Assembly: GCF_003048595.2 (NCBI RefSeq)
Contig: NZ_CP049270.1
Span: 1,302,001 to 1,366,000 of the forward strand
Direction of reading: 5' to 3'
From: Campylobacter concisus
Lineage (GTDB): Bacteria; Campylobacterota; Campylobacteria; Campylobacterales; Campylobacteraceae
Length of the DNA: 64,000 bases
A model generated the notes under the pieces. It did no database searches. It had not been told where the DNA came from and saw only the letters and a list, made by a program, of their open reading frames with translations. The position numbers were made by a program, and so were the translations under genes. Below, piece by piece: positions 8,464 to 16,039 of this stretch. Numbering within the stretch: the stretch's first letter is position 1; every line of letters starts with the position of its first letter.

Positions 8464-9685
8464 GGGTTATAAATTTGATCCCAAGCAAAGCTTAATCGGC
8501 GTTCAGTTTTTATTTGTCGCCTTTGGTGCACTGGTATTAGTGCCGATACTTACTGGACTAGATGCAAATGTAGCTCTCTTTACAGCCGGTCTTGGCACGC
8601 TACTTTTTCAGCTAATCACTAGAAAAAATGTTCCGCCTATTTTTTTAGCAAGCTCCTTTGCTTTTATCGCGCCACTTCAGTACGGTATCGAAAAATGGGG
8701 CATAGCCGTGACGATGGGGGGCGTTATATTTGCTGGATTTTTCTACGTTGTTTTAAGCCTCGTGGTCCGATTTGGCGGAGAGAAAATTTTGCATAAAATT
8801 TTGCCTCCAGTTGTCGTTGGGCCGGTCATCATGACAATAGGCCTAATCCTTGCTCCAAATGCCGTCAAAATGGCAACATCAGCTACTGAAATTTATACCC
8901 AAAATGAGGCGATGATCGTCGCTGGCATTTCGCTAGTGGCTACCATTTTAGTGATGATGCTTGGACGTGGCATGTTTAGGCTTATACCTATTTTGCTTGG
9001 TATTATCGTCGGATACATCGTAGCTTACTGCTTTGGCATGGTTGATTTTACCCCTATCTTTAATGCACCTTGGTTTAGAATGCCAAATTTCACTACACCA
9101 AAATTTGAGTTTGAAGCGATAATTTATATGATACCTATCGCTATCGCTCCAGCGATCGAGCATATAGGCGATATGCTTGCTATCTCAAATGTTACAAAAG
9201 AAGATTTTCTAAAAAATCCAGGCCTTAAAAATACGCTCCTTGGAGATGGACTTGCTACTTCGCTTGCTGCTTTTTTTGGTGGCCCGCCAAACACTACATA
9301 CTCAGAGGTCACAGGCGCAGTTAGCCTTACAAAAGCTTATAATCCAGCGATCATGACCTTTGCGGCGATCACTGCCATTGTGCTAGCCTTTGTTGGCAAG
9401 CTAGGAGCTGTGCTCTCAACTATCCCAGCCCCAGTCATCGGCGGTATCATGCTGCTACTTTTTGGCATCATCGCAAGCGTTGGCATGGAGACGCTTATAA
9501 AAAATAAAGTCGATCTTGCAGACCCTAGAAACATGATAATCGTAGCCCTCATCTTCATCTTTGCCATCGGCGGCATGGTGCTTGACCTTGGAGCGGTTAA
9601 ATTTTCAGGTATAGGGCTTAGTGCGGTTACTGGTATAGTTTTAAATTTGCTTTTACCAAAGACAAAGCATTATGAAGGATATTAA
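8450..9685 (+). CDS. uraA: uracil permease (NCS2 family)
   Basis: A nucleobase:cation symporter of the NCS2/UraA family that imports uracil across the inner membrane. The 411-aa product has 12 or more hydrophobic segments. The UraA-type substrate and proton motifs are visible: AIEHIGDMLAISNVT, then FGGPPNTTYSEVTGAVSLTK. It overlaps the end of dxr by 14 bases and its stop overlaps the next gene's start in a TAATG. From memory, dxr and pgp1 are directly adjacent in C. jejuni, so uraA would be an insertion in the middle of this operon here. Confidence 0.93.
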   Translation: MQKYEGYKFDPKQSLIGVQFLFVAFGALVLVPILTGLDANVALFTAGLGTLLFQLITRKNVPPIFLASSFAFIAPLQYGIEKWGIAVTMGGVIFAGFFYVVLSLVVRFGGEKILHKILPPVVVGPVIMTIGLILAPNAVKMATSATEIYTQNEAMIVAGISLVATILVMMLGRGMFRLIPILLGIIVGYIVAYCFGMVDFTPIFNAPWFRMPNFTTPKFEFEAIIYMIPIAIAPAIEHIGDMLAISNVTKEDFLKNPGLKNTLLGDGLATSLAAFFGGPPNTTYSEVTGAVSLTKAYNPAIMTFAAITAIVLAFVGKLGAVLSTIPAPVIGGIMLLLFGIIASVGMETLIKNKVDLADPRNMIIVALIFIFAIGGMVLDLGAVKFSGIGLSAVTGIVLNLLLPKTKHYEGY

Positions 9686-10977
9686 TGCGTAAATTTTTAC
9701 TTTTTTTACTAACCTTTACCACTGCTAGTTTAGCCAATACTTTAGACTATGCGCTTATCAAAAAAGGTGAGCCAAGCGAAAACACGATGTTGTTAATCGG
9801 TGGCATTCAAGGCGATGAGCCGGGTGGCTTTTTGGCAGCCTCTATCGTGGCAACTGACTATAACATCACAAAAGGTTCGCTTTGGGTTGTGCCAAATTTA
9901 AATTTCCCAAGCATAATCGAGCGAAGTCGTGGCACAAAAGGTGATATGAATAGAAAATTTGCCCATGTAGATAAAAACGATCCAGACTATAACTCAGTGA
10001 TGAAGATAAAAGATGTCATCACCGACAAAAACGTCACGCTCATATTAAATTTGCACGATGGAAGCGGATATTACAGAGATAAATTTATAAACAAAGATGA
10101 AAATCCAGATAAATGGGGCAATACTTGCATAATAGACCAAAGCACGCTTCCTGGCTCAAAATATCCAGAGCTTGAAAACATTGCTTCAAGCGTAAAAGAC
10201 GTGCTAAACAAGCATCTAATAGATCAAAAACACCAGTATCACATCAAAAACACGCACACTGCGATGGGTGATAAAGAGATGCTAAAAAGCCTAACTTACT
10301 ATGCTATCACGCAAAATAAATCAGCCTTTGCAAACGAAGCTAGTAAAAATTTAAATGCCGAGCAAAGGACTTATTACCATCTAATCGCTATTGAAGAATA
10401 TATGAAAAAGGCTGGCATTAGCTTTACTAGACCGTTTAATCTTGATGTTAAAAGCGTAAAAAAAGCAATCGAAAAAGAGATCAGACTCGAGCTTGAAAAT
10501 TCATACGCGATAAGCCTTAAAAATCTAAAGCCTTTAATAAATTTTGTCCCACTTAAAAAAGGTGAGTTAAATTACAGCTCACCAAATCCGCTAATAGCTG
10601 TCATAAAAGAAAATGGTAGCTTCAAAGTGCAATACGGCAACCGCTTTGTTACTAGATTAAAACCACAATATTTTGAGTTTGCGAAGCCGCTTGATGAAAT
10701 TTCACTAATAAGTGACGGTAGCGAACTTGCATTAAAAAGTGGCGATAAATTTAGCGTGAAAAAGAGCTTTAAAGTAAAAGCACTCAAAAACGTGCGCGTA
10801 AATGTCATAGGATACGGCACAAAAAGCGTGGACGAAAGCGAGCAAGAGGTGGCTAAAAATAGCCTAAGTAAAAGCTACAGTATCGATAAAGACGGCAAAA
10901 TTTATAGAGTCGAGTTTTATAAAAGCGAAGATGGCAAAGAGAAATTTGCCGGCATGATCTTAGCGGAGTTTAGATGA
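9685..10977 (+). CDS. pgp1: peptidoglycan DL-carboxypeptidase, Pgp1/Csd4 type
   Basis: Pgp1 (Helicobacter Csd4) is a periplasmic M14-like metallopeptidase that trims tripeptide stems of peptidoglycan to dipeptides; loss straightens helical cells. A signal peptide is clear (MRKFLLFLLTFTTASLAN). The unusual zinc ligands of this family are all present: Q42 and E45 in GGIQGDEPGG, and H124 in LNLHDGSG. A glutamate in FANEASKN is the likely general base. A C-terminal beta-rich region of about 200 residues follows. Its place between dxr/uraA and tsaD matches the C. jejuni neighbourhood as I recall it. It starts one base into the uraA stop and overlaps tsaD by 4 bases. Confidence 0.92.
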   Translation: MRKFLLFLLTFTTASLANTLDYALIKKGEPSENTMLLIGGIQGDEPGGFLAASIVATDYNITKGSLWVVPNLNFPSIIERSRGTKGDMNRKFAHVDKNDPDYNSVMKIKDVITDKNVTLILNLHDGSGYYRDKFINKDENPDKWGNTCIIDQSTLPGSKYPELENIASSVKDVLNKHLIDQKHQYHIKNTHTAMGDKEMLKSLTYYAITQNKSAFANEASKNLNAEQRTYYHLIAIEEYMKKAGISFTRPFNLDVKSVKKAIEKEIRLELENSYAISLKNLKPLINFVPLKKGELNYSSPNPLIAVIKENGSFKVQYGNRFVTRLKPQYFEFAKPLDEISLISDGSELALKSGDKFSVKKSFKVKALKNVRVNVIGYGTKSVDESEQEVAKNSLSKSYSIDKDGKIYRVEFYKSEDGKEKFAGMILAEFR

Positions 10978-11981
10978 TACTTGGCATCGAAAGTAGCTGC
11001 GATGATAGTTCGGTCGCACTCATAGATGAACGCACTTTAGAGAAGATTTATTATAAAAAAATTTCTCAAGAAGAGGAGCACGCTATCTTTGGTGGCGTTG
11101 TTCCTGAGCTTGCAGCAAGACTTCATACAAAGGCACTGCCAGCACTTTTAGAGGGTATCTTGCCAAATTTTAAAGATATAAAAGCGATCGCTGTGACAAA
11201 TGAGCCAGGTCTTAGTGTGAGTCTAATAGGCGGTGTCAGCATGGCAAAAGCGCTAAGCGTGGCTCTAAATATCCCGCTAATTGCTGTAAATCATTTAGTT
11301 GGCCACATCTACTCACTATTTTTAGATCGTGAAGCCACCTTTCCACTTGGTGTCCTGTTAGTTAGTGGCGGGCATACGATGATCTTAGAGATTGACGAAA
11401 ATGGTGAAATTTTGGAGCTTGCAAGCACTGGCGATGATAGCTTTGGCGAGAGCTTTGACAAGGTTGCTAAAATGCTTGATCTTGGTTATCCAGGCGGTGT
11501 CGTGGTGCAGCAAAATGCCCTACTTTGCAGAGACAAAGAGAGGTTTCATTTTACCATTCCACTTCTTCATGATAAACGCCTTGAATATAGTTTCTCAGGG
11601 CTTAAAAACCAAGTCAGAGTCGAAATTTCAAAGCTAGAAAATATCACACAAAAGGATATCGCTGACATCTGCTATGCCTTTGAAAATACTGCTTGTGAGC
11701 ACATTTTAAACAAGCTTGAAAAGGTCTTTTGTTTAAGAAATTTTAAGCGTTTTGGCGTAGTTGGCGGTGCAAGTGCAAATCTAAATTTACGAAAAAGGCT
11801 TGAAACGCTTTGCCAAAAAAATGAGTGCAAGCTTTTACTAGCTCCACTTGAGTTTTGCTCTGATAACGCCTTGATGATAGCAAGAGCAGGGCGTGAGAAG
11901 TACCTAAAAGGCGAGTTTGTAAACCATAGCGAGCTAAATATAAACCCAAGAGTTAGCTTTAAAAAGCTTGAGTTAAATTAA
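10974..11981 (+). CDS. tsaD: tRNA threonylcarbamoyladenosine transferase subunit
   Basis: TsaD transfers the threonylcarbamoyl group from TC-AMP to A37 of ANN-decoding tRNAs. The ASKHA-fold start ILGIESSCDDSS, the metal region PELAARLHTK and VNHLVGHIYS, and the LVSGGHT phosphate loop are all visible. A KVAKMLDLGYPGG motif, VVGGASANLNLR and a late FCSDNALMIA follow. At 335 aa it is full length. It is the last gene of the cdsA operon, joined to pgp1 by an ATGA overlap. Confidence 0.97.
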   Translation: MILGIESSCDDSSVALIDERTLEKIYYKKISQEEEHAIFGGVVPELAARLHTKALPALLEGILPNFKDIKAIAVTNEPGLSVSLIGGVSMAKALSVALNIPLIAVNHLVGHIYSLFLDREATFPLGVLLVSGGHTMILEIDENGEILELASTGDDSFGESFDKVAKMLDLGYPGGVVVQQNALLCRDKERFHFTIPLLHDKRLEYSFSGLKNQVRVEISKLENITQKDIADICYAFENTACEHILNKLEKVFCLRNFKRFGVVGGASANLNLRKRLETLCQKNECKLLLAPLEFCSDNALMIARAGREKYLKGEFVNHSELNINPRVSFKKLELN

Positions 11982-12077
11982 ACTTTTTAAAAAACATAAA
12001 ATTTTGCGCCTAAATCTTGATAGCTTCGTAAGTAAAAACGTAATAAAATCTAAAAAATTTCAAAAAAAGAATCTTTA

Positions 12078-14165
12078 ATGGACGAGTTTTTAAATCACGC
12101 TTGGCATTTAAATAAAATTTACGCCAATACTGATGCGAGTGTGCCTTTTTACCCAGATCTACTGGCGCTTCTTTTATCTTGTGATGAGAAAAATTTAGAT
12201 GAGTTTATGGCCCTTGCCGAGTTTAGAACTATCTTAAAAAAGTTAGGCGTAGGACTTGATATATTTAGCATACAAAGTGCTCAGCTGGCCACGCTAAAAG
12301 CGCTAAATGAGGCAAAAATTTCAAGCGATGAACTCGTAACCCACTTACAAAAGCTATGTGATGAAAAGATAATTGGCCATAAAAAATTTGATTTTTTAAT
12401 AAAATTTATAAGCAAAAACTCAAATCAAAATAAAGCTGAAATTTCTAATGTAAAGCCAAAAGATCACTTTCACAAGAGCTTAGATTTTCTAAATGAGATA
12501 AATGAAAAAGCAAGCATGCTTTATGAAGATAAAGAATTTTTACTAGCTTTAAAAAACGCCAAAAAAAGATCAAACGAAACGCTTTTTAACATCGCAGTAA
12601 GTGGCGTCATAAACTCTGGCAAATCAACGCTTTTAAATGCACTTTTAAACAAATCCGTCCTTGGCACTTCAAATGTGCCTGAGACCATAAATTTAACCAT
12701 CTTAAAGCACGCATCAAATAGCCATGCAAAGGTAAATTTTTATAGCCAAGACGAGCTAGAAAAGCTTGGACTTTCAAGCGAAAATTTACCAGCTAGTAGC
12801 GTAGAGATCAGCCTAGATGAGATAAAAAACTATACATCTTCAAGCTCAAAAACGGCAAATCTCGTAAAAAGCGTTGAGCTTTATGATGACTTGGAGCTTT
12901 TAAGAGATAATGTCTGCATTATAGACACTCCTGGCATAGATGATGCGATCATTTTAAGAGAGCAAATAACTACAAATTTTATGAAAGAGTGCGACCTCTT
13001 GGCTCATCTCATGAATGCCTCACAAAGTGCAACGCAAAAAGACGCACTATTTTTGAAAAAATGCCTTGAAAACTCGCACATCGTAAGAGTTGCTATCGTG
13101 CTAACTCATGCTGACGAGTTAGACGCAAAGGATATTAATGAAACGCTTAACTACGTAAAAAAGGCGATCGGCGAGCAGATAAATGACATCAAGATAGATT
13201 ATTTTGCCCTTAGTGCAAAGGCTTATCTTGATGGTGCTTTAAATAGTGGCGTGCCGGAGTTTAAAGAGTATCTTTACGATGTGCTTTTTGGTAAAGACTC
13301 TAAAAAATCAGCTCTCATTTTAAGCTCATATCAAAAAGAATTGCAAAATATTTTAAAAACAAAACTCGAAGCCACAAAGGCTGAAATTTTAGAGCTTAAG
13401 GCCTTTACTTTAGAGCTAGAAGCTTTGCAAAACGAGCAAGCAAATATCAAAAATTCTCTTAATGAAAATTTCACAAAACTTGAAAGGCTTTTAGAAAGCG
13501 AGCTAAAAAAACTAGGTGATAAAAATGCAAAAGATATCTATAAAATGGGCCTTGAAGCACTACTACAAAATCTAAATGAAAAGCTTAAGAGTGAGATCGC
13601 TTACTGTAAAAGTAAAAGAGAAAATTTAAACCTAAAACGTCTTACACAAATAGCAAAAACTACACTTTGTGACGGAGTTGCAGCACTTATGAGAGAGGCC
13701 AGAAATGAAACTTTGGTGCAGATAAAGTCATGCGAGCAAAATATCGCTTTAAGCTTTGATGGCTTTAAGGTGAGTGAAAATAAAATTTTTAGTATAAATG
13801 ACTTTTTAAAGCAAATGGGCGTAGAGCTTGATTTTGGTGAGCTTTTAGATGAGCTTGAGGCTAAAATTTTAAATAAAAATGAGCCAGATGAAGCGCTTTT
13901 AAGTTTAAGACAGAATTTACTTAACAATAAAAGCATATCGCAGTTTTGTGAGATGCTAGCAGAATATGAAAAAAAGCTGCTAAAAGAGCGAGTAAAAGCT
14001 TATGAGATGAGCCAAAAAGAGGCTTTAAACCAAAGACTTTTGGTGCTCAATGAAAAACTTAATGAGCTAAATTTACAAAATCAAAGCTCAATTTCAAAGC
14101 TTAAACAAAAGACTTCCTTGCAAGATGAAATTTACTCACTTTTAGAGGATATTAAAAATGTTTAA
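12078..14165 (+). CDS. dynamin-like GTPase, subunit 1 (Cj-DLP1 type)
   Basis: A large bacterial dynamin-like GTPase; the C. jejuni pair forms a hetero-tetramer proposed to act on membranes. The GTPase domain has the P-loop GVINSGKST at residues 176-184, the G3 motif DTPGID at 284-289 and the G4-like THADE at 344-348. An N-terminal region of about 150 residues precedes it. After residue 410 the sequence is almost entirely helical and coiled-coil, as in dynamin stalks, rich in Lys/Glu/Leu. The ribosome site is weak. It overlaps the second GTPase gene by 8 bases, so the two are translated together. The identification rests on domain order and tandem arrangement. Confidence 0.9.
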   Translation: MDEFLNHAWHLNKIYANTDASVPFYPDLLALLLSCDEKNLDEFMALAEFRTILKKLGVGLDIFSIQSAQLATLKALNEAKISSDELVTHLQKLCDEKIIGHKKFDFLIKFISKNSNQNKAEISNVKPKDHFHKSLDFLNEINEKASMLYEDKEFLLALKNAKKRSNETLFNIAVSGVINSGKSTLLNALLNKSVLGTSNVPETINLTILKHASNSHAKVNFYSQDELEKLGLSSENLPASSVEISLDEIKNYTSSSSKTANLVKSVELYDDLELLRDNVCIIDTPGIDDAIILREQITTNFMKECDLLAHLMNASQSATQKDALFLKKCLENSHIVRVAIVLTHADELDAKDINETLNYVKKAIGEQINDIKIDYFALSAKAYLDGALNSGVPEFKEYLYDVLFGKDSKKSALILSSYQKELQNILKTKLEATKAEILELKAFTLELEALQNEQANIKNSLNENFTKLERLLESELKKLGDKNAKDIYKMGLEALLQNLNEKLKSEIAYCKSKRENLNLKRLTQIAKTTLCDGVAALMREARNETLVQIKSCEQNIALSFDGFKVSENKIFSINDFLKQMGVELDFGELLDELEAKILNKNEPDEALLSLRQNLLNNKSISQFCEMLAEYEKKLLKERVKAYEMSQKEALNQRLLVLNEKLNELNLQNQSSISKLKQKTSLQDEIYSLLEDIKNV

Positions 14166-15990
14166 TGAGTTTATAAATGCCTACAAAGCGAGATATTTTA
14201 AGGTCTTTACAAATGATTTTAAGGGCGAGCTAGCTAGGCTCGTAAATGATCTAAACGATCCTAGCTTGCATATAAGCGAGCAAATAAAAGAGAGCTTAAA
14301 TTTACTAATAGACACTCTAAATGAGCCACCACTAATAGCTGTTATCGGTCAATTTTCAAGTGGGAAATCAACGTTTTTAAACGCACTTCTTAGTCAAGAT
14401 ATCTTGCCATCAGGACTAACTCCAGTCACCGCAAAGGCTGTGAGGCTAAAATTTGCAAAGATGCCACTTCTAAGCGTGAAATTTATAAATGGTAGCGAAA
14501 GCCTGCTAGCAAGTAGCGATCTAACTGAGCTAAATAAGCTAGGCGAGCAAGTTTCTAGCATGACGCTTTATGCGCCAAGTGAAATTTTAAAAGAGATAAA
14601 TTTCATCGACACTCCTGGCCTAAACTCGCTAAGAGATGCTGACACAAAAGAGACAAAAAATACGCTAAAAAAGGTTAGCGGCGCAATATGGCTAAGCCTT
14701 GCAAACAACGCCGCAAAGGCAAGCGAGCTTGAAAGTATCAAAGAAATTTTAAAAGCAAATGATCTAAAAGCGATCTGCCTAATCAACCAAAAAGACAAGC
14801 TAAGCGAGGAGGAGCTTGAAAGTTTGCTAAAGCACGCTAGGCAAACTTATGGTGAGCTTTTTGAGGATATCATCGCTATCTCGTCAAAGCAAGCTCTTCT
14901 TGGCATTACAAATAATGACAAAAACCTACTTGAAGCTTCAAATTTTAACGAAGCTCTAAAGGCTATTAAAGAGTGCTTTTTAGACAAGAGCTTTAAAGAA
15001 AATTTCATAAAAGCAAGAGCAAAAAAGATCGTAAAACTCCTAACCAACGAGCAAGAAAAACATCTAGAAATTTATGATAATGCGCGGTTGATTTTAGATG
15101 AATTTAGTGGCTCGCTAGATGAGAAGCTGGTGGCGATAAAAGAGGAGTTTAAGCCAAAGATCGCTTTAAGTTATAGTCAAATGAGTGAAGTCATAAAACT
15201 TGCTGCCGATGAGGTATTTAAGCTACTTAAGCCTTTTTCAAAGACAAAATTTAACGCTTCAAAGACGCTTTTAAACAAAGAAATTTATAAGCGTGAAAAT
15301 TTTGAGGTAATAAGTCTTGATAGCGACGAAGTCTTTTCAAAACTTATCTACGAAGATGTAGTTTTTAATAAATTTTTTAAACGCTACAAAAAAGATTTAA
15401 AAGAGCTAGAAAATGCAATAACCTCAGCGTTTAATGAGCTTTATAAAAATTTAGAGGATAAATTTTTAATATACAAATCTCGCTATGAAAATTACGCTAG
15501 CTTTGATGATCAAGTCTTGGCTTACGAAACAAAATCCATAAATACCTATGCCGGACGGACATATGAAAATTTTTTAAGAGAGTATGAAACGGCCAAATTT
15601 AAGGCTATACAAAAGGTCTCTTTATTTTTCGAAAAGCTTGATATAAAGCTAGCCTCAAACTATGAAAACGCGCTCAAACTCGCGGTTTATTTTATAAAAC
15701 AAAAGATAGAAAAGACGCTAGAATCGCATCTGCAGATGAATACACCACTTTATATTCCAAGCGTAAAAGATGTCTATGAGCGCATGCTTGATGCGTTTAG
15801 CCTTTATGAGTTTGAAGCTTTAATGTGTTCAAATAGCTCGTTTTTAAATAAAATTTTGCTTGATATAAAAAGCGATTTTAATGAAATTTATACTTTAAAA
15901 ATAGCAATGCTTGATGGCTTAAAAGCAAGAGTTAAAGAGCAAATTTCAAAGATTGAAGAGCTTTGTGAAAATTCATTGCTATTAAGATAA
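14158..15990 (+). CDS. dynamin-like GTPase, subunit 2 (Cj-DLP2 type)
   Basis: Partner of the preceding dynamin-like protein. The 610-aa product carries the P-loop GQFSSGKST at residues 64-72, G3 DTPGLN at 151-156 and G4-like NQKDK at 210-214, then a long helical stalk region. The GTPase domain begins near the N-terminus, unlike subunit 1 with its leading domain. In the C. jejuni complex the second subunits form the core dimer and the first subunits tether membranes. The ATG lies 8 bases inside the preceding gene. An 11-bp hairpin after the stop ends the operon. Confidence 0.9.
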   Translation: MFNEFINAYKARYFKVFTNDFKGELARLVNDLNDPSLHISEQIKESLNLLIDTLNEPPLIAVIGQFSSGKSTFLNALLSQDILPSGLTPVTAKAVRLKFAKMPLLSVKFINGSESLLASSDLTELNKLGEQVSSMTLYAPSEILKEINFIDTPGLNSLRDADTKETKNTLKKVSGAIWLSLANNAAKASELESIKEILKANDLKAICLINQKDKLSEEELESLLKHARQTYGELFEDIIAISSKQALLGITNNDKNLLEASNFNEALKAIKECFLDKSFKENFIKARAKKIVKLLTNEQEKHLEIYDNARLILDEFSGSLDEKLVAIKEEFKPKIALSYSQMSEVIKLAADEVFKLLKPFSKTKFNASKTLLNKEIYKRENFEVISLDSDEVFSKLIYEDVVFNKFFKRYKKDLKELENAITSAFNELYKNLEDKFLIYKSRYENYASFDDQVLAYETKSINTYAGRTYENFLREYETAKFKAIQKVSLFFEKLDIKLASNYENALKLAVYFIKQKIEKTLESHLQMNTPLYIPSVKDVYERMLDAFSLYEFEALMCSNSSFLNKILLDIKSDFNEIYTLKIAMLDGLKARVKEQISKIEELCENSLLLR

Positions 15991-16008
15991 ATAAAATTTT
16001 TAAAGCTT

Positions 16009-16036
16009 AGAAGCTATCCATTTAAGGATAGCTTCT
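16009..16036. terminator. bidirectional terminator between GTPase pair and oxide reductase
   Basis: A perfect 11-bp stem (AGAAGCTATCC / GGATAGCTTCT, 6-base loop) lies between two convergent genes. On the plus strand it is followed by ATTTTAT; on the minus strand it comes just after the reductase stop codon and is followed by AAGCTTTAAAAATTTTATT. The fit to both transcripts is good. Confidence 0.8.
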
Positions 16037-16039
16037 ATT

